Below are positions 1 to 11,300 of a stretch of 64,000 bases of DNA, piece after piece. The translations under genes and the position numbers were made by a program. The stretch is from Ardenticatenaceae bacterium. Its GTDB lineage: Bacteria; Chloroflexota; Anaerolineae; Promineifilales; Promineifilaceae. A model generated the notes under the pieces. The model worked only from the letters and a program-made list of their open reading frames with translations. It had not been told where the DNA came from and did not search any database. Numbering within the stretch: position 1 is the first letter of the stretch; each line of letters opens with the position of its first letter. The stretch covers positions 1 to 64,000 of the forward strand of contig JACKBX010000007.1 of the NCBI GenBank assembly GCA_020634375.1, in the 5' to 3' direction.

Positions 1-28
1 CGTCTTTCTCATTATCTTTCAATATTAG

Positions 29-1081
29 GACTTTCGCTTTAGCTCAAAAATGAGCGAAAATTGATTCATGATTACGCGCATGAAATACGTTGAATACCTG
101 ATCAGCACGCCAGTCAATTACACCTGCTCCAATTTGGCTGACCATTTGGATAATGTTAGTCATGATGTTGTCACAGACTATTTGAGACAGGAGCGTTTGA
201 CTGCACGGCACCTTTGGGAACTGACACAACCCTTGATTAAAGATGAACCGGAAGCCTATCTCATCATCGATGACAGCGTACAAAACAAACAGTACTCGCA
301 ATCGATTGAGTTGGTGAAACGACAATACAGCGGAGCTGAAGGCGGATTGGTGCGGGGAATAGGAGTCGTCAATTTGCTGCACACCGATGGCAAAGGGCAG
401 TTTTATCCCATTGATTTCCGCATCTATGCCAAAAAGCACGATGGCAAAACGAAAAATGATCACTTTCGAGAGATGTTGCGCCATGCGATTGGCGATAAGC
501 AAATCAAAGCCCGCACCGTCCTGTTCGATAGTTGGTATGCTTCCTGGCAGAATCTCAAACTCGTTCACCGGTTGGGCTTGACCTTTTACACCGTCCTCAA
601 GTCCAATCGCTTGGTGAGTTTGAACAAAGAAGATGGTTACATACATCTTGACGCAATCAAGTGGACGGCAGAGCAAATGCGAGATGGCATCGTTGTCAAA
701 CTCAATAAGGTTCCTTTCAAAGTAAGACTGTTCAAGCTGGTGGCCACAAACGGCGACATTAATTGGGTCATCACCAATGACCTGGACTCGACCCGTACCG
801 CGCAGGTCGCTCAAGAGGCGAACGACGTGCGTTGGGAGGTCGAGCAGTTTCATCGAGAACTAAAGCAACTCGCTGGCAGCGAAAAATGTCAATGCCGTAA
901 GCAACGGTCGCAACGGAATCATCTGGCCTGTTGTTATCACGCCTGGCTAACCATGAAAGTGAAAGCGTTTGAGTTACAGAAAACCATTTATCAAGTGAAA
1001 GCTGACTTGTTTACCGACTACCTGCGAACTGAGTTGCGTTCTCCACGTATTCCGGCCATTCAGGTCGCGTAAGCGAAAGTC
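29..1081 (+). mobile_element. IS701/IS4-like insertion sequence, complete
   Basis: A 1053-bp element bounded by imperfect 15-bp inverted repeats: GACTTTCGCTTTAGC at 29-43 and GCGTAAGCGAAAGTC at 1067-1081. It holds one transposase gene. The next base starts the IS3-family element, so the two insertion sequences abut exactly. Only 28 bases lie to its left, so its target duplication cannot be checked. Confidence 0.75.
68..1072 (+). CDS. DDE transposase, IS701/IS4-like
   Basis: A 334-residue transposase of the IS4 superfamily, here closest in feel to IS701-type proteins. It carries the expected acidic residues of an RNase H-fold nuclease: DD in LIIDDSVQ near residue 68, a second Asp in LFDSWYASW near residue 158, and a Glu in the C-terminal signature VEQFHRELKQLAG (the Y-R-E-K type motif). 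It would cut and join the element ends. The gene fills almost the whole element and starts 25 bp inside the left inverted repeat, as usual for a single-gene IS. The reading frame is intact, so the element may still be active. The family assignment is from sequence memory; the IS4-superfamily level is safer than the IS701 level. Confidence 0.8.
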   Translation: MITRMKYVEYLISTPVNYTCSNLADHLDNVSHDVVTDYLRQERLTARHLWELTQPLIKDEPEAYLIIDDSVQNKQYSQSIELVKRQYSGAEGGLVRGIGVVNLLHTDGKGQFYPIDFRIYAKKHDGKTKNDHFREMLRHAIGDKQIKARTVLFDSWYASWQNLKLVHRLGLTFYTVLKSNRLVSLNKEDGYIHLDAIKWTAEQMRDGIVVKLNKVPFKVRLFKLVATNGDINWVITNDLDSTRTAQVAQEANDVRWEVEQFHRELKQLAGSEKCQCRKQRSQRNHLACCYHAWLTMKVKAFELQKTIYQVKADLFTDYLRTELRSPRIPAIQVA

Positions 1082-1145
1082 TGTAATGCGGGCGTTTTAT
1101 TGGACACCTAAATCAGTGTAAACTGAGACAATAAGGGGTTCAAAA

Positions 1146-1469
1146 ATGCCCAGAAGAAAACTACGCAAACACGCACCAGAATTCAAATTCAAGCTGGTCG
1201 TCGAATCTTTACGCGGCGAACAGACACGCACCGAGATTGCCCGCGAAAACGACATCACCAAATCGTTGCTGTACAAATGGGAACAAGCTTTCCTTGAACA
1301 AGGCTCTGATGTGTTCCGTTCCGCTGATTTGCGAACCCAGGAATTAGCCGAACGCGACCAACGCATTGCTGGTTTGGAAAGACTTGTCGGTCGGCTGGCG
1401 CTGGAGAATGAAGTGCTAAAAAAGTTCGAGACGCAGCTCAACTCGACACCACACAAAAACGGAAGATGA
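1146..1469 (+). CDS. IS3-family transposase OrfA (helix-turn-helix)
   Basis: A 107-residue OrfA of an IS3-family element. The N-terminal half is a helix-turn-helix that binds the element ends (FKFKLVVESLRGEQTRTEIAREN, then SLLYKWEQAF); the C-terminal half (RDQRIAGLERLVGRLALENEVLKK) is a leucine-zipper-like coiled coil for multimerisation. The stop overlaps the orfB start (ATGA at 1466-1469). An A_AAA_AAG slippery heptamer lies at 1418-1424, in the OrfA frame as CTA AAA AAG; a -1 shift there runs directly into the orfB frame, giving the fused OrfAB transposase typical of this family. Confidence 0.88.
   Translation: MPRRKLRKHAPEFKFKLVVESLRGEQTRTEIARENDITKSLLYKWEQAFLEQGSDVFRSADLRTQELAERDQRIAGLERLVGRLALENEVLKKFETQLNSTPHKNGR
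1418..1424 (+). promoter_or_regulatory. -1 ribosomal frameshift site (A_AAA_AAG)
   Basis: The heptamer A AAA AAG is in the zero frame of orfA. Slipping back one base here opens the frame that reaches the orfB methionine at 1466 without a stop, adding about 14 linking residues. This is the standard IS3-family way to make OrfAB. Confidence 0.75.
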
Positions 1470-2305
1470 TAAAGCAACTGTCGGCTGAACATCCTGTGCG
1501 CTACCTGTGTCAATTGTTGGATTTGCCATCCAGCACCTATTACTATCAGTCTCAGCGTCAAGAGGATGATCCAGAATTGGTGAAAGCCATTGAACGGCAT
1601 TTGGCACTCAGACCTTATCTGGGCTACCGAATGCTGCTGGCTCGTTTGCGACGCGACAAATGGATTGTCAGCGAACGGGCCGTTCGCCGGATTTTGCGCC
1701 AAATGAAGCGGACGCGGTCGGCAGGCCGGATTATCACCACTGATAGCAACCATTCGCACCCACGTTTTCCTAACGTGATTCAAGATGTAACGGCCGTTTC
1801 CCCGAATCATATTTGGGTAGGTGACATCACCTACTTGCGCTATGGTCGTCAATTCTTGTATCTGGCAGTGATTTTGGACGCTTACACCAGAGCTGTTCGT
1901 GGCTGGCATCTGGAAGAGATGCTCACTTGCGAGGCGTTGACCCTGCCTGCGCTGCAAATGGCTTTGCAAACAGGTACGCCAACATTCTTTCATTCCGACC
2001 AAGGCCGACAGTATGCCGTCACAGACCATGTTGAGATGCTCCAGGCTAGAGATACAACCATGAGCATGTCTGATGCCGGCTGCCCGACACAGAATGGCTT
2101 GGTTGAACGATTTATTCGGACAGTAAAGGAGGAACATATCGCTTATTCGGAATACGACTCGCTGGTTGACTTACGCCGCCAACTGCGGCATTATCTTGAA
2201 GTAGAGTACACGCGAGCCCGGCCGCATTCGTCGCTCAACTACATGACGCCCTTGGAGTTTGAGCAAGAGTTTTATTGGCGGCAGGCGTCTCTCTTATCCA
2301 CCTAA
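1466..2305 (+). CDS. IS3-family transposase OrfB (DDE integrase core)
   Basis: A 279-residue OrfB with an N-terminal HTH_21-like region (residues 25-75) and a retroviral-integrase-type core. The catalytic DDE triad is visible: Asp in WVGDITYL, Asp in FFHSDQGRQY, and Glu in NGLVERFIRTVKEE. It acts fused to OrfA after frameshifting, cutting and circularising the element. The frame is intact. The gene contains one copy of the window's ACGGCCGT palindrome (about 1789-1796), suggesting the element has lived in this or a related genome for some time. Confidence 0.9.
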   Translation: MIKQLSAEHPVRYLCQLLDLPSSTYYYQSQRQEDDPELVKAIERHLALRPYLGYRMLLARLRRDKWIVSERAVRRILRQMKRTRSAGRIITTDSNHSHPRFPNVIQDVTAVSPNHIWVGDITYLRYGRQFLYLAVILDAYTRAVRGWHLEEMLTCEALTLPALQMALQTGTPTFFHSDQGRQYAVTDHVEMLQARDTTMSMSDAGCPTQNGLVERFIRTVKEEHIAYSEYDSLVDLRRQLRHYLEVEYTRARPHSSLNYMTPLEFEQEFYWRQASLLST

Positions 2306-2334
2306 ATTGTGTCCAATAAAGTGACCGCACTACA

Positions 2335-5300
2335 GTGATCTGCGTTTGCGGATGGGCTAGACAGGATGATCAGACTGTTTCAGTAATCTCTGGTGATTCG
2401 TTTGGGGTGATCGCGCTACCTGGAAACGGATAGCCTGACGGCCTGCCTGTTTCAGTAATCTCTGGTGATTCGTTTGGGGTGATCCCAACCCAGGCGGCGG
2501 CAGAGATGGGCAAGACGGTTGTTTCAGTAATCTCTGGTGATTCGTTTGGGGTGATTGATCCACATGCCCAATCCGCGGCCGTTCCCGCCAATGTTTCAGT
2601 AATCTCTGGTGATTCGTTTGGGGTGATTGAGCCGTCTCCATATCAAACACACTAGCCATCTCCAGTTTCAGTAATCTCTGGTGATTCGTTTGGGGTGATT
2701 GTGTCATAGATGTGGTTTATGGCATCCGCTCCACCTGTTTCAGTAATCTCTGGTGATTCGTTTGGGGTGATTGCTGAGCGGGCACAAGCCCGCTCCCCCC
2801 GCTCAGAGCGTTTCAGTAATCTCTGGTGATTCGTTTGGGGTGATTGCCAGATTGCCAGTGCGTATGAGCTAGAGAATGTCACGTTTCAGTAATCTCTGGT
2901 GATTCGTTTGGGGTGATTGCGACGACGCGCACATACCGCCTACCCATCGGCTTCTGTTTCAGTAATCTCTGGTGATTCGTTTGGGGTGATTGATCCCCCC
3001 ACTTCAATGCCGAAACCGCCGTCATGCAGTTTCAGTAATCTCTGGTGATTCGTTTGGGGTGATTGGCACCCTGGAGTGGATACTTGAAGATTGGATGTAT
3101 TGTTTCAGTAATCTCTGGTGATTCGTTTGGGGTGATTGGCCGTCTTTTTGTGATCGCTGAAGAATAATTCAACGCGTTTCAGTAATCTCTGGTGATTCGT
3201 TTGGGGTGATTGACCTTCACAAATATCGAAGAGTGCAAGGCCCGCACGTTTCAGTAATCTCTGGTGATTCGTTTGGGGTGATTGCCTCTTTCTGAATTGC
3301 TTGTCTGGCGTCGTTACACGTTTCAGTAATCTCTGGTGATTCGTTTGGGGTGATTGTCCTCTTTCTGAATTGCTTGTCTGGCGTCGTTACACGTTTCAGT
3401 AATCTCTGGTGATTCGTTTGGGGTGATTGCCAGCCAACGCGTCCCGCCGCCGGTGCCATCCCCCAGTTTCAGTAATCTCTGGTGATTCGTTTGGGGTGAT
3501 TGCATCCATCAAAAGACGGCCGTTACCACGCCGGATGCTGTTTCAGTAATCTCTGGTGATTCGTTTGGGGTGATCAAGATGGTACTATCGGGTGGTGGGA
3601 AACTCCGATAGTTTCAGTAATCTCTGGTGATTCGTTTGGGGTGATCTTATGCCGCCGCCGCAGTAGTACGATTGCCAACTAGTTTCAGTAATCTCTGGTG
3701 ATTCGTTTGGGGTGATCTTTATGCCGCCGCCGCAGTAGTACGATTGCCAACTAGTTTCAGTAATCTCTGGTGATTCGTTTGGGGTGATCGTTACTAACAG
3801 GGAAAGGTCTGAAAAATTGTGTTTCAGTAATCTCTGGTGATTCGTTTGGGGTGATCGGCAGTGTGTCCGTTCCGGGGCTGTTCAATTTGCTGTTTCAGTA
3901 ATCTCTGGTGATTCGTTTGGGGTGATCGCTATTTTGTTTTTAACGCAGTGTAGGCCGTTTTTGTTTCAGTAATCTCTGGTGATTCGTTTGGGGTGATCGT
4001 TACTAACAGGGAAAGGTCTGAAAAATTGTGTTTCAGTAATCTCTGGTGATTCGTTTGGGGTGATCTTCGCCTGCACCTAACCACCGCTCCTTATTCCAGT
4101 TTCAGTAATCTCTGGTGATTCGTTTGGGGTGATCGCCCGCTTAAAACCTGGAACGCGCCAGTTGGCCGGGTTTCAGTAATCTCTGGTGATTCGTTTGGGG
4201 TGATCCCAAACATAGGTTTCTTAACCATCTTCCGTATCAGTTTCAGTAATCTCTGGTGATTCGTTTGGGGTGATCAGTCTATGAGCAGCCCCGTTTACTA
4301 TTGAGACGGTGTTTCAGTAATCTCTGGTGATTCGTTTGGGGGTGATCTTAGTAGACGCTTTATGCCCCGTACTAACAGGTTTCAGTAATCTCTGGTGATT
4401 CGTTTGGGGTGATCTTCAAGCTTGGTGGATTGCCGGATGGCAGGAGTGTTTCAGTAATCTCTGGTGATTCGTTTGGGGTGATCGTCGGATAGTCGAATAG
4501 CAAGGAGACGTAACGCTGTTTCAGTAATCTCTGGTGATTCGTTTGGGGTGATCCTTTTTGCATGTCCTTACTCCTAATCAGGGAACAATGTTTCAGTAAT
4601 CTCTGGTGATTCGTTTGGGGTGATCATATCGCTATGGCTGGTCTGTTTGGAGCACTGGCACAATGTTTCAGTAATCTCTGGTGATTCGTTTGGGGTGATC
4701 CAAATATGGGCTGGCGCACGAAATCATCGCTCAGACGTTTCAGTAATCTCTGGTGATTCGTTTGGGGTGATCACGTATTTCATATGAGCATGGCGCGAAC
4801 AGCTTTGAAAGTTTCAGTAATCTCTGGTGATTCGTTTGGGGTGATCCGTATTGGGCCGCCTCCTGGGCTGACGTGAAAGCAGTTTCAGTAATCTCTGGTG
4901 ATTCGTTTGGGGTGATCAAAATGAACTTAATTAAACTGATTGGAAGAGCATTGTTTCAGTAATCTCTGGTGATTCGTTTGGGGTGATCGTTTTTGGCGCA
5001 AAAGGAGAGTTGAAATGAATTTTGTTTCAGTAATCTCTGGTGATTCGTTTGGGGTGATCGGATGTTCCGCTAGTTGGTAGTCTTGATTTTCTATTGTTTC
5101 AGTAATCTCTGGTGATTCGTTTGGGGTGATCGCGGCGATGTGATAGATGCTGTTTCCGGTATCAAAGAGTTTCAGTAATCTCTGGTGATTCGTTTGGGGT
5201 GATCGCCGACCAGCCCAATAAACCGCAGTCACAGCAATCGTTTCAGTAATCTCTGGTGATTCGTTTGGGGTGATCATATATTGGTGCTGCTGGTTCTCCG

Positions 5301-8300
5301 GTAAGATGGAGTTTCAGTAATCTCTGGTGATTCGTTTGGGGTGATCGCTATTGGTTGTGCTGCTGCCGATTGGGGTAGGTTGTTTCAGTAATCTCTGGTG
5401 ATTCGTTTGGGGTGATCTGAGGGCGGCAATGGGGCGGTTGACGGCATAATGCAGTTTCAGTAATCTCTGGTGATTCGTTTGGGGTGATCATGGTCTATAT
5501 ATTTGTCACTTTCCGAAGAAGGATGTTTCAGTAATCTCTGGTGATTCGTTTGGGGTGATCTACAGGACGGGGGCGATTCATTCTGCAAACATGGAAGTTT
5601 CAGTAATCTCTGGTGATTCGTTTGGGGTGATCAACAGTCTTGTCTTTAGTAAACAAAAGCATCACAGGTTTCAGTAATCTCTGGGGATTCGTTTGGGGTG
5701 ATCCATACACAATCACCCCGTACACAACATGCAACACATGTTTCAGTAATCTCTGGTGATTCGTTTGGGGTGATCGTCGTTGATTTCATCCAATGTCATT
5801 GTTGCTACCTGTTTCAGTAATCTCTGGTGATTCGTTTGGGGTGATCCTTCGCCAAATCCAACGCCCGACGCACCTAGTCGCCGTTTCAGTAATCTCTGGT
5901 GATTCGTTTGGGGTGATCCCGTCTCCATGATGTTATAGCGTCTGTCCCGGTTTTGTTTCAGTAATCTCTGGTGATTCGTTTGGGGTGATCAGTGTAAGGA
6001 ACGCGACAGGAGACACAGAGCCAGAGTTTCAGTAATCTCTGGTGATTCGTTTGGGGTGATCGCTGTCCGTAGATATGATTTTTGCAGCCCCAGCAAGTTT
6101 CAGTAATCTCTGGTGATTCGTTTGGGGTGATCTTATCCTCCTTGACATATCCTTACCAGACATCGAGGTTTCAGTAATCTCTGGTGATTCGTTTGGGGTG
6201 ATCGCTTCCTGCGCCTCCGCGCTCGCCCCCCCACTCCGGGTTTCAGTAATCTCTGGTGATTCGTTTGGGGTGATCTGTGATGCGTTGCACGTTTCGCCAG
6301 ATTTTTTGTTGTTTCAGTAATCTCTGGTGATTCGTTTGGGGTGATCTAAATGCTGGAGTGGCGAAGCTGCCATTCCCAAGTGTTTCAGTAATCTCTGGTG
6401 ATTCGTTTGGGGTGATCAAGAAAAAACGCTAGGAGATATAGCAAGTAGAAAAGTTTCAGTAATCTCTGGTGATTCGTTTGGGGTGATCCGTTTGGGGTGG
6501 CGGTGACGACGACGATATTGACCTGTTTCAGTAATCTCTGGTGATTCGTTTGGGGTGATCAGCGCAGCTCAATAACATCATGCAGTACAATGGCAGTTTC
6601 AGTAATCTCTGGTGATTCGTTTGGGGTGATCCTATCTGAATACGCTCATCACCCAGGCCACGGACGAGTTTCAGTAATCTCTGGTGATTCGTTTGGGGTG
6701 ATCCTAATTCCATAACTCTGTCTCTATCGTCACCCCGAAGTTTCAGTAATCTCTGGTGATTCGTTTGGGGTGATCCCAATTGCCATAGGTGAACAGTGAA
6801 CCAAAGCCGAGTTTCAGTAATCTCTGGTGATTCGTTTGGGGTGATCCCAACCGTTAGCGTCGGCGAGAATGCGCCTTTGTAGTTTCAGTAATCTCTGGTG
6901 ATTCGTTTGGGGTGATCGCTACCTGGTGCGTCAGGCGCTAGATGGATTCCAGGTTTCAGTAATCTCTGGTGATTCGTTTGGGGTGATCCGCGTACGGCCG
7001 TCGCACCGCGCCAACCAGGGCCAGTTTCAGTAATCTCTGGTGATTCGTTTGGGGTGATCGCTGTTTTTCGCCACGTCTGCTTAAAGCTGTTGTTGTTTCA
7101 GTAATCTCTGGTGATTCGTTTGGGGTGATCTGGTGTTGTGCTCATTGGTGAAACTGGAAGAGTCTGTTTCAGTAATCTCTGGTGATTCGTTTGGGGTGAT
7201 CTTGCTTGTCATCATTCCTCCAGATTGCCATCTTCAGTTTCAGTAATCTCTGGTGATTCGTTTGGGGTGATCTCACATAGCTGGGAATAAACGTAAAGGA
7301 CTTTGGCGTTTCAGTAATCTCTGGTGATTCGTTTGGGGTGATCCCGCCACAGGTAACGGCCGTTTCCACCGCCGGAAGAGTTTCAGTAATCTCTGGTGAT
7401 TCGTTTGGGGTGATCCCCCGCTTGCTGCTGGCGCATCGGCTGGTACAGGCGTTTCAGTAATCTCTGGTGATTCGTTTGGGGTGATCCTGTGCCTGCCACA
7501 TTGCGGCCGTCCAGCCATTACGTTTCAGTAATCTCTGGTGATTCGTTTGGGGTGATCGTCGAAAAAAACGGCAAGCAAGCCCCGCAAAAGGTGTTTCAGT
7601 AATCTCTGGTGATTCGTTTGGGGTGATCGGATGTTTGATTGGCGGCTGATGGTGCTGGGGATTGTTTCAGTAATCTCTGGTGATTCGTTTGGGGTGATCA
7701 AGACGGCATTGCAGGATGGTGGATTCGGCATAAAGTTTCAGTAATCTCTGGTGATTCGTTTGGGGTGATCATTGTCTTGCAAAATCAACCGTCAAATCAT
7801 CGGTAGTTTCAGTAATCTCTGGTGATTCGTTTGGGGTGATCCCCATAAATCTTTCCGCTATTATGGCCGAAATAGCGTTTCAGTAATCTCTGGTGATTCG
7901 TTTGGGGTGATCGGGATTTGTTGGGAAATGCCGTTGACCCCCTGCTTGTTTCAGTAATCTCTGGTGATTCGTTTGGGGTGATCAATTTGTTACCGTTGTG
8001 CTCGGTCTAGCTATTGCGGTTTCAGTAATCTCTGGTGATTCGTTTGGGGTGATCGGTGCATAGTGTATTATCAAATATTTTCTTCGTCCGTTTCAGTAAT
8101 CTCTGGTGATTCGTTTGGGGTGATCGATAGAATGGTTGATTCTGACACTGGTCAGATTGTGTTTCAGTAATCTCTGGTGATTCGTTTGGGGTGATCGCCG
8201 GAAGGAACCCGGCCTGATATGCGACTATTATCAGTTTCATTAATCTCTGGTGATTCGTTTGGGGTGATCATGTCTTCGCTATGGTTGGTGTAACGCCAGA

Positions 8301-11300
8301 TAGTGTTTCAGTAATCTCTGGTGATTCGTTTGGGGTGATCCGCCAGAAGACCCGGCGCTGCTGCTGCGTGAGGCATGTTTCAGTAATCTCTGGTGATTCG
8401 TTTGGGGTGATCTATCAACGCAATCAGTGAAAGCTCAAATGTCATGAAGTTTCAGTAATCTCTGGTGATTCGTTTGGGGTGATCATCAATGACACCATCA
8501 ATAATGATGATGCTTGCCTGTTTCAGTAATCTCTGGTGATTCGTTTGGGGTGATCCGCAGCCAATCATGCGGATGTCCTGGAGGAAAAAACGTTTCAGTA
8601 ATCTCTGGTGATTCGTTTGGGGTGATCCCCGGTGTTGTGCTTATTGGTGAAACTGGAAGAGTTTGGTTTCAGTAATCTCTGGTGATTCGTTTGGGGTGAT
8701 CCCCATGCGGACATAATTAGAAGTACAGCCATCATTGCGTTTCAGTAATCTCTGGTGATTCGTTTGGGGTGATCCAACATACTGATTGACCTCTTCGAGG
8801 TCGAAGTGTGTGTTTCAGTAATCTCTGGTGATTCGTTTGGGGTGATCCGGTACACAACATGGACAGGATTTGTCCGTGCTCTTGTTTCAGTAATCTCTGG
8901 TGATTCGTTTGGGGTGATCCCAGAATTGACCACAATAGCCAGGATGCCAGCGACAGTTTCAGTAATCTCTGGTGATTCGTTTGGGGTGATCCGCGCCCTG
9001 TCTTTCCCACATCCTAAATCTATCTGACGTTTCAGTAATCTCTGGTGATTCGTTTGGGGTGATCCTCCTTCAGTCATCACAAGACGGCGCGGCTTCATCA
9101 TGTTTCAGTAATCTCTGGTGATTCGTTTGGGGTGATCCGGCGCACCGCCTCAAATTCAACCACCCATACCCAGGTTTCAGTAATCTCTGGTGATTCGTTT
9201 GGGGTGATCCCATTGCCATTTTTGCGGTTGTGCCGCTGCCGATGAAGTTTCAGTAATCTCTGGTGATTCGTTTGGGGTGATCCTTATGGTGGATTTGTTG
9301 ATGCGATTGATTATGAGATGTTTCAGTAATCTCTGGTGATTCGTTTGGGGTGATCCTCCATGATTGTACATATCAATAGGCATTTCCTTAATGTTTCAGT
9401 AATCTCTGGTGATTCGTTTGGGGTGATCCGATTGGCATCATCACCAAATCCGTACCAATGTACGGTTTCAGTAATCTCTGGTGATTCGTTTGGGGTGATC
9501 CACCTTTCCAATCGCACATCGTCAAGTGCAATACGAGTTTCAGTAATCTCTGGTGATTCGTTTGGGGTGATCCCCATTACCTTTGTCGGTTAGATATTTC
9601 GTTTCCCAGTTTCAGTAATCTCTGGTGATTCGTTTGGGGTGATCCCGCTCGTTTACAACCCCTCAAATGTCTATGATTTGCGTTTCAGTAATCTCTGGTG
9701 ATTCGTTTGGGGTGATCCATTGGCATCATCACCAAATCCGTACCAATGTACGGGTTTCAGTAATCTCTGGTGATTCGTTTGGGGTGATCCGCTTTTGTTT
9801 TTTCTGGTCAGCCTGTTTATGTTTGCGTTTCAGTAATCTCTGGTGATTCGTTTGGGGTGATCCTTGCCCGGTTTACGGCCGCGCTCAACCGGCAAGCCAT
9901 GTTTCAGTAATCTCTGGTGATTCGTTTGGGGTGATCCATTATGCAGTTTGTAGCAGACCAGGCGGAGATAGCGTTTCAGTAATCTCTGGTGATTCGTTTG
10001 GGGTGATCCCTCCTTTGGGAACTGCGTCCCGATATTCGGCCGTTGTTTCAGTAATCTCTGGTGATTCGTTTGGGGTGATCCCATGACAAACGAAGAAATG
10101 GCGCTACATTATTCCGGTTTCAGTAATCTCTGGTGATTCGTTTGGGGTGATCCTTATTAGGATTCGTCACAACTTCTTCGATGCTTTCGGTTTCAGTAAT
10201 CTCTGGTGATTCGTTTGGGGTGATCCGTTTTTGAATGGCGCGTGGACGCTGGATGATGAGCGTTTCAGTAATCTCTGGTGATTCGTTTGGGGTGATCTAA
10301 ACCGCGCTTGCCATAACTTAATCTCCTCAAGATGTTTCAGTAATCTCTGGTGATTCGTTTGGGGTGATCCGCCCAGTTTCACCGCGCCATCGGATTTCCG
10401 TACAAGTTTCAGTAATCTCTGGTGATTCGTTTGGGGTGATCCAATCTCAAAATATCGCCACTTCTACCGGATTCGAGTTTCAGTAATCTCTGGTGATTCG
10501 TTTGGGGTGATCCTAAAGCCGTGATATGTACGCAAGTTGTCGTCAATACGTTTCAGTAATCTCTGGTGATTCGTTTGGGGTGATCCTGAAGAACTGAAGC
10601 AAGCCATTGCCGACGAGGTAAGTTTCAGTAATCTCTGGTGATTCGTTTGGGGTGATCCAGAAGCGAGATTGGCGCGTGAGGCCGCATCAGCGACGTTTCA
10701 GTAATCTCTGGTGATTCGTTTGGGGTGATCCACCAAGCCCTGCATTGCCGCCTTTTGCACGGCTTGAGTTTCAGTAATCTCTGGTGATTCGTTTGGGGTG
10801 ATCCTAAGCCTGGATTTAGACATGTTTCACAATTCGCTGTTTCAGTAATCTCTGGTGATTCGTTTGGGGTGATCCCTATTAGAACGCCTCATTAAGATAT
10901 TTACCGACGAGTTTCAGTAATCTCTGGTGATTCGTTTGGGGTGATCCGGGTGGGGGAGTTATGGCCGTTCACCCATCGGCTGAGTTTCAGTAATCTCTGG
11001 TGATTCGTTTGGGGTGATCCCTTTACAGCGCCACCGGGGGAACGCCGACAAGCCAGGTTTCAGTAATCTCTGGTGATTCGTTTGGGGTGATCCTAAAACA
11101 AGGGGCGCTCCCGACACTGGCTTTTACAGTTTCAGTAATCTCTGGTGATTCGTTTGGGGTGATCCACAAACCAAGATAATATGACAGATATGGTGAAAAA
11201 GTTTCAGTAATCTCTGGTGATTCGTTTGGGGTGATCCGCTGAAAATGGTGATTTGGAGCCGTGGAAAATTTATGTTTCAGTAATCTCTGGTGATTCGTTT

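Larger units (their letters stand above)
1082..2334 (+). mobile_element. IS3-family insertion sequence inserted in a CRISPR repeat
   Basis: A 1253-bp element with related ends: TGTAATGCGG at 1082 on the left, and on the right the reverse complement TGTAGTGCGG ending at 2334, both followed inward by TTTATTGGACAC. It encodes orfA and orfB. To its right the sequence continues with GTGATC, the last six bases of a CRISPR repeat, then a 36-base spacer. The element therefore interrupts the distal end of the array. No matching target duplication is seen because the left flank is another IS. Confidence 0.85.

Noticed and set aside
44..853. Long minus-strand open frame opposite the first transposase
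   Set aside because: Antisense shadow of an intact transposase; no ribosome site or family match.
1074..2340. Target-site duplication of the IS3 element
   Set aside because: Left flank is the other IS and right flank is GTGATC; no matching 3-5 bases are present.
2335..2376. Leader on the left end of the array
   Set aside because: The left side is an IS directly in a repeat, the ACTGAAAC handle reads on the minus strand, and the cas genes lie at the right end.
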